Source of the DNA: Nilaparvata lugens
Taxonomy: Eukaryota > Arthropoda > Insecta > Hemiptera > Delphacidae
DNA: 64,000 nucleotides
Reading direction: 5' to 3'
Assembly: GCF_014356525.2 (NCBI RefSeq)
Contig: NC_052505.1
Coordinates: 5,835,836-5,899,835, forward strand
Part shown: piece after piece, positions 29,501 through 41,500 of the stretch
How the letters are laid out: each line of letters opens with the position of its first letter
Numbering within the stretch: position 1 is the first letter of the stretch
Program-made: the position numbers and the translations under genes
Notes under the pieces: generated by a model
What the model was told of the DNA's origin: nothing
What the model saw: the letters and a program-made list of their open reading frames with translations, nothing else
Database searches by the model: none

Positions 29501-32500
29501 CTTAGCCTTTGCACAGCCTTAAACTAATAATCCGAAAAATTGTGTAGTTGAGAAGTTGGAATGAAAAAGACTAAGAAATTGTCAAAACTTCTGATAAAGT
29601 TTATCAGAGATTGACAATGGTGTAATAACCGAAACCGGTCTTTCTAAGTATCAATTAATCTGTGGTTTTTTGACAATTTCTTAGTCTTTTTCATTTAATA
29701 CAAAATTTGATGGTTATAGAAGTGAATTAAAAGATTTCATTATTAATTGGTGATTACCTCTTCCGTCATCCAGGGCTTGTTGTTTCTCTTTCAAAAGTGT
29801 TGCATATCTTTGTAGGCAAGTGACAAACACCTCAAGTATTCCTACTTCTCTGTACACATCCTTGAATATTGTATTGTGCCTGAAAAATGAAGAGTAAGCT
29901 TATTTTTCACAGTACTCTCATAATTATAATTATTATAAGGGGAAGGAATAGTTTTGGGATATGCCTGTTTATTTATTTAAACATCACAGTGCGGGAACAT
30001 TGTAGGTGTATCTGGTAAAAATTGGTTAGAGACTTTACAAAATGTGTCGGAATATCAAGCCATTCAGTATTTCAATTGAATAAGGAATCTTGTTCTCAAC
30101 AGAAGTGTACATTACTTGAATATATATTCAAGAATTGAAACAGAATGAAAAAATGATCGAGTACCCTTTTATTTATTGAAATACTAGAAACAAGTAGTAC
30201 ACAAGTAAACAAGTACAGGGTGGGGCAGAGCCGATTGACGATTTTGAAAGGGTTATAAGTAATGAACCGTTCATATTGGAGAAAATTTCTTTAATGGGTT
30301 CAATTCAGTTATAGTATTGAAATATAGTTTTTATTGTTAATTTTTGAAAATTTTATCAGTTGAATGGCGGCCATCAGCAGCAATACACTAATGTAGCGTA
30401 TTTTTGAGTTTTAAAACGCATTTTGGTACACTGCGATTGGTAAGGTCTGGATCTCTTCTCTGGTTCGCTCCTTTAGTTCTTCCAAGGTGTGTGGGCGATC
30501 TTTGAAAACTCTATTTTTGTGGTAACCCCATAGAAAAAAAAGGCTTAAGCTTAAATTGGGTGAGCGTGCCGGCCACCTCAACTCCACCCTTAGTGAGATA
30601 AGCCGCCCTGGGAATATTTTTCACAACACAATCATTGAAATGCGCCCTGTGTGGGCTGTAGCTTCATCCTGCTAAACCCATATTTCTCCAAGTCATGTTC
30701 CTCAGCAAGTTCTTCTAATTTGGGGCGCAGAAACGTTTGTAACATTTTCACATAACGCTGGGAGGTGACATTGACGGTGATGTTGCCATTCTCAAAGAAC
30801 TATGGCCAGAAAGCTCACCCGATTTAAGCATTTTCGATTTTTTTCCATGGGGATACATAAAAAACAAAGTTTTCAAAAAGATCGCCGACACACCTTGGAA
30901 GAACTAAAGGAGCGAATCAGAGAAGAGATCCAGGCCTTACCAATCGCAGAGTACCAAAATGCGTTTTAAAACTCAAAAATACGCTACATAAGTGTATTGC
31001 TGCTGATGGCCGCCATTTAACTGATAAAATTTTCAAAAATTGAAAATTTATCAGGTTCTAGATAATTTTTTCATTGTGTTCTTATAATCATAAGCCCTAA
31101 GAAAAAGAGTGAATATGTTATGTTTTCAGGATTATTATTGTATACCATACGCATTTATTCAAATGAAAATATTTCCACTTACTTCAATATGCTGAGCAAT
31201 GTTTGCATACATGTTATACTGCAACTTCTAGAGTTCTGTCCTTTCAGGAGAATGGAAAGTGAAATCAATTCTTTGCAGGGCACAAAATTCAGTTGAAATA
31301 CGATGAATTCTAACAACTGAAAAAATTTGATCTGCAACAGAAGAACCGCAAATTACGTATTTCAATAATTAAAACCTCGAATCTTGTTTATAGCAAACTT
31401 ACATTAAATTTTAGAAATTTAACAGATAACAACATTCTACTCGCTTCAACAGGAAATAGTGAAGACGTGTTATCAATTTTCGAGAAACATAATTGAAAAG
31501 TTCAAATATATCATAGGATGAAGCTTCGATAATTCAGATTGAAATGTATTATTTGTACACCGGTTTGAATTAATTTGTATTAATGATACATCGGTTTGTT
31601 GTCAAAATATCATTTATTTAAAAAAAATCACAAACATGTTTCCACACCAATGGTGTCATCTTCAGTGTGAGAAATTGAAATTGAATCAGAATATCTCATT
31701 TTTTTCACTTCTTGTGTAGTTGAGAAGTTGATATTGTGGTAACTATTCATATTAAATGAAAATACTAAGAAATGGTAAAAAAAACCACAGATTTATTGAT
31801 ACTTAGAAAGACCGGTTTCGGCTATTACACCATTGTCAATCTCTGATAAACTAAAACAAAATACAAGAGCAGCAGTATTTATACTAGTAGGCGAGTACTG
31901 CTATTGGTCAAGGGCATGAACGCCTGCCATTGGCCCAGCTAGACAGTCTCCTCCCACTTAACGGTGTCACAAAATGACGGCTTAAGCAACAGACTCGCCA
32001 TGATAACAGAATTCACTTTCAGTACAAAATAAGAACCAAGAAAACAAGTAAAATATAATAAAACAAATATGTAAATAGAAAAACTATTGACTATTGTATG
32101 CTTACAATGTTATGATAAAACTAAATTCGTAGTGTTGTATTGGTTGAAATGAATCTGGTCATTTAAACTATATTGGTAATTGTCCTTAATTACTCTTGTT
32201 ATTTCTAAAGCCTCTAGAATATTTAAAGATCTGCCTTTGTCATTAACATGCAGAAACTCAACATTCTCCTAAACTGTGAACTTGTGATTATTTGATCTTA
32301 TTTTGTACTGAAAGTAAATTTTGTTATCATCGCGAGTCTGTTGCTTAAGACGCCATTTTGTGACACCGTTAAGTGGGAGGAGACTGTCTAGCTGGGCCAA
32401 TGGCAGGCGTTCATGCCCTTGACCAATAGCAGTACTCGCCTACTAGTATAAATTCTGCTGCTCTTGAATTTTGTTTTAGTTTATCAGAGATTGACAATGG

Positions 32501-35500
32501 TGTAACAACCGAAACCGGTCTTTCTAAGTATCAATAAATCTATAGTTTTTTCAATTACTTAGTATTTTTATTTAATTTTAATACAATATCTCATCATAAC
32601 AATATTATTTGTATGTTTTATGATGTGGAGAGCAAAACAATACAGCGCTATCGAGGTGGACATATTATCATATTAGTCCAGTAAGTTATTGACGAGAGAA
32701 AATTTTCATAAACGAGAGATGTTACTATGCAGTATTAATGAGGAGTTGAATGTTTAGAATAAAAAAGTTGACTTGCCAAATCATCATTGAAAATGTAGAT
32801 TCTTTATTCTGGTAGTCTTATTTATTACTAGCAGGTAACCCGTGCACCGCAAGGGTCTAATTGAAAACTTTACAAACTGAAAACTTGACCTACTGAAATC
32901 TTGAAGAATTTAAATAGGCGTATAACCATCCTTGGTAAATTAAGAGTCTATATGCACAAAATTACAAGTTAATCATTTCAATAGTTCAGACATGATGATG
33001 TCTGAATTTCCTATCCCGTATGTAAAAGCCAATTCTTTCATTTATCATATTATAGATTTGAATAAGTTAAACTTGAATAAAAAAAAAACACTTTTGAAGT
33101 GAAAATACACTCTTACTTTTGTAGTGACGATCGTTTCGACCTGTTGTTGGTCATCATCAGACTGTGGGAATTTACTCAGATGACAAGGCTATGTGTGGTA
33201 AGGGATGAAGGTGGTGGAATAGGTTGTGGTGGGGGTTGGGTTGGTGTATACTTAGTGAGGCGGTATTTTTGAACTGTGGACTATTTTCTCAAAGAGTGTG
33301 AGGGAAGAGAAATTTACTTGATCATTTAGGAGACTGTTGGGAAAATGTTTTGTGTGGTTGTAAATTCCGTATTGTTCCAATACATTGAGTTTTCTGCTTT
33401 TTTGTGAGATATGGAGGATTTCAAGATTGGTGGCGATGTCGGTGTATGTGTTGATATAATATGGTCAGCAAAGTTTGAGTGGCTATGTGGTTTATTAATG
33501 GCTCTGATGTGCTCTTTGTATCTTGTCTGAAAGTCACGTCCAGTCTGTCCGATATACAGTTTACTACAATCATTACATTTCAATTTGTAGATGCCTGGTT
33601 GCTCAAATCTCTGTTTGTTTGGTGATTTTGGAAATGTTTTCTCAGTGATTTGTTGTTTTAAAGGCGATTCTGTATTTGAGTTTCTGAAAAGATAATGCTA
33701 CTTTCTGTGATTTTTGTTGTAGTATGTGAGTGTGATGAATTTTTGGTAATTTTCCATATTATTCTTGGTTGATGATTTTGTTCTTATTTTGTGGAGTAGG
33801 TTGTCGACTAGAGTGGATGAGTATCCATTTTGTTGAGCATTGAATTTGATCGTGTTGAGCTCTTGTGCATATTATATCAACAGACCACACATACACCGAC
33901 ATCGCCACCAATCTTGAAATCCTCCATATCTCACAAAAAAGCAGAAAACTCAATGTATTGGAACAATACGAAATTTACAGCCACACAAAACAGTTTCCCA
34001 ACAGTCTCCTAAATGATCAAGTAAATTTCTCTTCCCACATACTCTTTGACAAAATAGTCCACAGTTCAAAATTACCGCCTCACTAAGTATCCACCAAACC
34101 AACCCCCACCACAACCTATTCCACCACCTTCATCCCTTACCACACATAGCCTTGTCATCTGAGTAAATTCCCACAGTCTGATGATGACCAACAACAGGTC
34201 GAAACGATCGTCACTACAAAAGTGTATTTTCACTTCAAAAGTGTTTTTTAAAATTCAAGTTTAATTTTAACAGTGAAAAAGTATGGATATACAACAAAGT
34301 TAAATAAGTTCTTATCGATCATAATATAACTTAGCTTGAAAATTATTATATTCATGTTTCATTATGCTACTTATAGATTATTCTTTACAATAATGAACTA
34401 TACAGTATACACACCTGTATCTCTGGCGTTTTCAAATGAATCTTTTCGGCAAATTGTGATAGAGTGTTTTGATTTTCCAATATGAAATAATTAGCATTGT
34501 CAGAATGATAGACTTTAGATATTGCATCCAAAATTGTGCAACATAAGCTGGAAGAGTTCGATTTCAGAAAAACATTCTGTAAAACTTGAAATGCATGAAT
34601 GTTTCTCACGCTGGCACCTAAAACATAGAAAATTTTAGATATTACAACAAATAATTCAAAAGTGTTACATACCGTAAACAGCTTTCACAAATTGAAAGAA
34701 AATATTTCGCAGCCATTGAAACAATATCTAAAGTACTTTTGTTTTTATTGACCTTTCAAATAGGTAAGTTTCTCTGGCGCACCTTGTACAAGCAACGGGT
34801 TCTGTTTTAAATTGAACACTCTTCATCTATTCTATTGTCTTCTTCTTCTTCTAGTGCGTCTCCTATCGGAGGTTCGCTATCAGCACAGCAATCCGGATCT
34901 TATTCACTGCCGCTCGAAACAAGTCTTTGCTGCTGCAGTCAAACCAATCCCTCAAATTTTTAAGCCAGGAAACACGTCGCCTTCCTACACTCCTTTTTCC
35001 GCTGATTTTTCCTTGAACTATAGTCTGCAGAGTTATATATTTGTGGCTTCTCATTAGATGTCCAAGATACAGGAGTTTCCTCTTTTTTATGGTGTAAACA
35101 ATTTCACATTGTTTATTCATTTTCCCTAGGACTTCCATGTTCGTGACTCTATCCGTCCATGGTATCCGCCACATCCTGCGGTAGCACCACATCTCAAAGG
35201 CTTCCAACTTATCCATATGGCTCTTTTTGAGGGTCCATGATTCCATCCCATACAAGAGAGTGGAAAACACGTAACAGCGTAGCATCCTCATTTTCAATTC
35301 TATATTACAATTTTATTGTAGTATATCTAAATATGCTTTCTCACTCACCATGTCCAGCTATAGTATATCTATTTTACCTTACATTTATTATACAGAATGT
35401 TCTGAAAAAAGGTGCCCATAAGTCAGGGCGTGATTCCTCACATCAAAAGAAGAAAAAAGTTCTAATTAACAAAGGTCCGATAATGCTTTTTTAAATTTGG

Positions 35501-38500
35501 AAATTTTCGGGACCAAGTTTCGCGTATTTCGTCACTTATCTTACAACTTACCATAGCTACAGGTCTGGAAACGGTTTTATTCAATTTCTCAGTTCATTTT
35601 ACATAAAGTACGCTAAATTATACATCTTAATTAACAGCCAACAAATACCCGTAGGGCTTCGTTTCAGTAGGGGGACTGGAATTCATAAAAATCTTTCACC
35701 CTGTATAACTTGGTAACTAAGCATTTCGGACCTATGTTAATTAGAACTTTTTTTTCTTTTGATGTGAGGAATCACGCCCTGACTTATGGGTAACTGTTTT
35801 CAGAACACCCTGTATATGATTTACTGTAATACAGTTAGTATATCTACTGACCACGCCCAGCAGGTTGAGGTAGAGTGAATCCGAGAATTTGAAAAAGAGA
35901 ACCCATACTGGCCGGACTCGGCTTCAGTTCTGTATAACCACACATCGAGAGAGACGCTATCATCAGAACCAGGTTTCTTATGGCTTCTGTTGATTCTGAA
36001 TGTTTCTCACGCTGGCACCTGAAAAGTGAAAATTTTTAGATATTACAACAGATAATTCAAAAATGTTACATACCGTAAACAACTTTCACAAATTGAAAGA
36101 AAATATTTCGCAGCCATTGAAACAATGGCCCATATGAATAAAACCAGAGCAAATGCTCATGAGCAAAAGCATGGAGCAAAAGGTTTTGCTCATGAGCAAA
36201 AGGTAGAAGCAAAAGCATTTGCTCATTTTTATATGAATAAGCTTTACCTTTTACTCTTACCTTATGCTCCTGAACTCTGGAGCAAATGCTCACGTATTTT
36301 AGAGATTTATCATTAGCTGATTCGCTTTTGTAGCCTTAGTTTGTTTTTATAGCTCACGGAAGCGCTAAATATGCAAGTACGGGGCACCGCTTGTGTTTGC
36401 GTCGTCTGCTCTGGTTTCTATTTATGAATAGAGTTTTAGGCTAGTTGAGTTTAGAATTTTGAAATAATAGCGTGAAAAAATGTCATCTCTATAATAATCT
36501 TCAGCATATTCTTATAATATCAATAGCCTTCTTATAATCGTCTACACTCCCATCTTCTTAAATGCCTATTTCCTATTTTGTGATGGCTATCTTTATATCA
36601 GGTAGCTATCTTTTGTATTTATTCTTTTGTAGGGATAATGGTGATATATATCATGGTTGAATCTAAAAAGAGTTTTATAGTTCTCAACTATTGGTTGTGA
36701 TCGTATCTGGTATAGTTTCCTCTTCCTCATACGAATTAGTTGAGCCATTTTACTATGAGCAGAAGGTGATAAGCTGCTCTAGACTAGACTCACCTTTTTT
36801 GAAGCATTTGCTTCAAAAGATGAGCAAATGCTCTAGTTTATTCATACAATTTAGAGCAAAAGCTTTTACTTTTGAGCAAATGCTCAAAATATTTTTTTGA
36901 TGAGCATGAGCAAAAGGTTTTGCTCACGTTTATTCATAGAAAATGAAGCAAAGCTCCATACTTTAGAAGTATAAGAAAATGCTCAACTTTATTCATATGG
37001 CCAAATATCTCAAGTACTTTTGTTTTTATTGACCTTTCAAATAAGTAAGTTTCTCTGGCGCACCTTGTACAAGCAACGGGTTCTGTTTTAAATTGAACAC
37101 TCTTCATCTATTCTATTGTAGTATATCTAAATATGCTTTCTCACTCACCATGTCCAGCTATAGTATATCTATTTTACCTTACATTTATTATACAGAATGT
37201 TCTGGAGAAAGGTGCCCATAAGTCAGGGCGTGATTCCTCACATCAAAAGAAGAAAAAAGTTCTAATTAACATAGGTCCGAAAATGCTTTTTTAAATTTGG
37301 AAATTTTCGGGACCAAGTTTCGCGTATTTCGTCACTTATCTTACAACTTACCATAGCTACAGGTCTGGAAACGGTTTTATTCAATTTTTCAGTTCATTTT
37401 ACATAAAGTACGCTAAATTATACATCTTAATTAACAGCCAACAAATACCCGTAGGGCTTCGTTTCAGCAGGGGAACTGGAATTCAGAAAAATCTTTCACC
37501 CTGTATAACTTGGTAACTAAGCATTTCGGACCTATGTTAATTAGAACTTTTTTCTTCTTTTGATGTGAGGAATCACGCCCCGACTTATGGGTAACTGTTT
37601 TCAGAACACCCTGTATATAATTTACTGTAATACAGTTAGTATATCTACTGACCACGCCCAGCAGGTTGAGGTAGAGTGAATCCAAGAATTTGAAAAAGAG
37701 AACCCATACTGGCCGGACTCGGCTTCAGTTCTGTATAACCACACATCGAGAGAGACGCTATCATCAGAACCAGGTTTCTTATGGCTTCTGTCGATTCTGG
37801 AGGTTTTTCTTGTTCCAATCTGAAATTTGAAATTTGTATATCTAGAGTGAAAAGTACGACTTTTTCTCCCTGTGGGAAAAAGTTTGAAGCCCGAGGCGAA
37901 GCCGAGGGCAGCAATTTTCCTGAGGGAGAAAAAGTATTTTTCGCTCGTGATGTACACAACATTTTTCCTCCATCTACATTTTTTTATAGAAACTGCAAAT
38001 AAAATCATTCCAATAACTTACGTATTGGTGACAATGATTCCTAACAACATAACCTAAATCTAAAACCTAAAAACCGGTCGTCTGATTTGGCACTGCCGAT
38101 TGCGCTATCTATCGGCAAAAGTTGTAACAATTATATCAGCTGAGCAGCTACCAAAAATGGCTGACTCCAGATCACGCGGTTCAGATTTGAATTGCAGATC
38201 AAAAATATTTGTTGGCTAGTATTTTGAATAGAATAAAATATTTTAAAAATTGTATAAATTTTTATCGTCTACTAATATTAAGAATATAATAATTATCATA
38301 CAAACATATATTTCATGAGTTGATCAAATTTCTGGTTGTGGTATTGAATTCAGTTGACTCAATGACAGACACCTCTATTATGCTTTCTCATCTGAGCTTA
38401 GACCTTCTAACCTATTACAATGTAAGTTTCAAAATAGAGATGCTCCCATGTTATTTAAATGGAGTCACTTTTACTCCCTAGGGAGTTTTTCTGTTTTTTA

Positions 38501-41500
38501 CTACCGAGAGCGAAAAAGTGACACTTTAGTATTAGGGTTTCAGGGAGTAGAGTAAGTACTTTAGACAGTAAGTGGAGGAAAAAGTAATTTATCTCGCACT
38601 ATAGGATGGTTCTAGGCCTATTTCAAACTCTTCAAGATACCACTCTGTCAAGTTTTCAGTTTGTCAATTTTAAAATAGACCCTTGCAGAGCACGGGTTAC
38701 CAGCTAGTATAATATAATAATAATGAATGTCACTGTTTCTGTACAAATGCAGGTATAATAAGAATAGCATCAGCTAATGAAAAGTGAAACTAGTTCGTGG
38801 CGAATAAGTCTGTAGGCTACCTTATTATTGTTTGAGATTATTAAGAATCTATATGCAAAATTTCAAGTTAATCAGTCCAGTAGTTTAGACGTGATGATGC
38901 GTCAAACATAATTTTCCTATCCCGTACGTGTATATGCCAGTTCTTTCCTTTATTATAGTATACATAAGTTCTTCAACTTGGTACTAACATAATACAGTGA
39001 CAGAACTCAAATCTTGTTTGGAAATCTTCCTCAACTTAATGCAAACCTGACAAAATTGGACTGGTTACTAATTTAGTTACCAATTTTAACCATCTGTTTC
39101 GAAGAGGTAGTCTCTCTAGATCATAGTTCTATATTAACATAAATGGTATGTATTCATGTCCCATGAATGCAATTTGAACATTAATTCTGAAAAATCTAGA
39201 AGAAAAATTGAAACTTGAGATTCGAGATGCACGAGATTGATATTTTTAGAACCTATGTGCAGAATAAAATTAGTAGAATTGATGGTGATGTTGTGAAATC
39301 TCTCCATAATAAGAAAACAAAGATATTGTCAAATTTCACTAAAAATTTATTAAAAACTTTAAAACAGAACCATGGTTTCACGTAGTTAACCAACGCACAG
39401 TACAGCTGATGATGCGTTGGTTAACTACGTGAAACCATGGTTCTGTTTTAAAGTTTTTAATAAATTTTTAGTGAAATTTGACAATATCTTTGTTTTCTTA
39501 CTATGTGCAAAATTTGAAGATCTGAGTCATTCCTGTTTTTCACTAGTTGACATGTTTCGATGCGAACAAACGAACAAACACAACCCTACTCTCTCTTATT
39601 ATATGGAAAATCAGATCAAAACAATACCAATATGAATGTACAATAGCTAAATTGAAGGTGAAGGATTTCCTAAAACAAGTGAAGTTTGAATATGAAGGTA
39701 CTCACTTTAAAAGAAACTCTGATAGAAATTCATATCCTTTACAAGTTTTGAAATCTTCTAGTAGAGTTTGTGAAACTTCACTCGAATCTTTGAGGAAACA
39801 AAAGACAGCGACGAACATTTCGACAATTTCGAGTGGAGAGATATCCTGTCCACGCTGCATGTTATCAATGCAATGTGCCACACACTGTTTGCCTGGAAAC
39901 AAAGGAAAATCAGTTTAAAAATAATTTATTTCATTGGGGCTAATTGAAAGTTTTATCACATAGAATTACTAGTGTCCCTTTTTATTTTATTTAAAATATT
40001 GTGTGTTTAAAAACATTGGTCAACCATTGTTTAAGAAGAAGGTTCTCGACTTTGTACAATAATTTGAATATGATAATTTTCCCAAATTACATTACAGTAG
40101 GCCTACTTCGAAAAATGATAATATTTCTAAATTACATTACAGTAGGTACTTAGAAAAATGATAATTTTCGTTTTTTTCATCAATATTGGAATAAATCGGC
40201 AGTAAAAAGAGACGTAAGCTTAGACCTAATTCCTTAACTACAGTAAATTCCACGTTATATTGGCAGTGGAGAAAGATAGAACAGCGTTGCCGATTCTCTG
40301 CCTTGCATCTTCATCTTTATGTATATCTGATGTAATATTAATAGTTAATTCTTGTTCAAAATAATGAATTATATTTTATTCGTCAAGAATGTATAAAATC
40401 TTATAATGATAAAATTATAAATTTTCATGACTGAGATTCAATATTTTGTTGATCATAATGTTAGGATTCTATATTGTTAAGCCGCGTCCACACTATGTCG
40501 ATCGACTCTGTCGACCCGGTCGATCGATAGAGTCGCTCGACACCTTCGACTGTGTCAACTCGACAAAATCGCCTCAGTACATGTGGACGAGTCGACCGAC
40601 AACCATAATAAATTTTCATACATAATCGAGTGTTTTATATTTAATCGAGTGTTTTATTTTAAATATAAATCGAGTTTTTATATAAAATGAGTGATGATGA
40701 AGATGCTGGAGCAGCGGCTTCTGCTGCAATTCTTATTGCCATCTTGGGAAGCCAAAAAGATCGTCGCCCGCGGAGATTTTGGGTACGGCCTAGCCTTGTT
40801 CGAGGCAGAAAAAAGTATAGTACAGAGGAATTTATGGAAGATTTATTGCTGGATGAGGTTGACGAATTAAATCTAGAGTACATATGTGACGCGGGCTTTA
40901 AAAGCTTTTTTAGAATGAAAAGTTCCGATTTTGAAAATCTTTTGAAAATGATTCATTTTCAATAAAAATGTAAGCACTTGAACAACAGTATAGCACTATT
41001 CTATTTTTTAAAACGGCAGTGACAAGATCGACACGTCCACACTGGTGCCTTCGACTCGACTGTCTTTGATCCGGACCGACCTGATTCGGGTTGCGTTCGA
41101 CTCGAACGCAAACAATGCTCAGCGCTCAACAATGTCTAGCGACACGTCCAGACTTGTTCGACATTGTCGATCGACTTTGTCGATCGGCATAGTGTGGACG
41201 CGGCTTAGGAAACGATCCAGGAACGTTGAGGAGTTAGAAAAGTATAAAGCTGTCAGCTTTGTCGAATGATAGACAAAATAACGACACAAATATAAATCAA
41301 ATGCTGCCATTTTAACGTGGACCTCACTATGGTAAAGGTATTAATCTGAAAAATGAGAGAAGATATTAGAGTGAGAGAAATATAGGATGTTTGAAGGGAA
41401 AAGATGTCTCAGTTCTTGGTTCTAGTCTTCTTGTGAACTCTATGTTACAATAGTGTAAAAAAGTATTGTAATTTACCTTAATATAATTATTGTATTGTAA

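Larger units (their letters stand above)
34598..37799. repeat. Intragenic tandem duplication in WDFY3
   Basis: 34598-35998 and 35999-37799 share about 920 bp of homologous sequence; the length difference comes from one private insertion in each (34839-35319 in the first, 36127-37003 in the second). Breakpoints lie inside exon 8 and exon 7, at GATTCTG|AATGTTTCTC. Both copies carry the same 430-bp MITE. Confidence 0.92.
40245..41334. mobile_element. Family A element carrying a nested Harbinger-like element
   Basis: Left end CTACAGTAAATTCCACGTTA, right end TTTAACGTGGACCTCACTAT, sub-terminal GGCAGTGGAGAAAGATAGA and AGCTTTGTCGAATGATAGAC. The 40477-41207 segment interrupts it. Confidence 0.82.

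Noticed and set aside
33830..34086. ORFs that look like a small protein with HTPTSPPILKSS
   Set aside because: They are the truncated C-terminus of the Penelope-like GIY-YIG ORF in the inverted copy.
37622..38057. Several ORFs on both strands around WDFY3 exon 7
   Set aside because: Real coding sequence is only exon 7 (37653-37819); the rest is read-through into a repeat with FSPSGKLLPSA-type translation.
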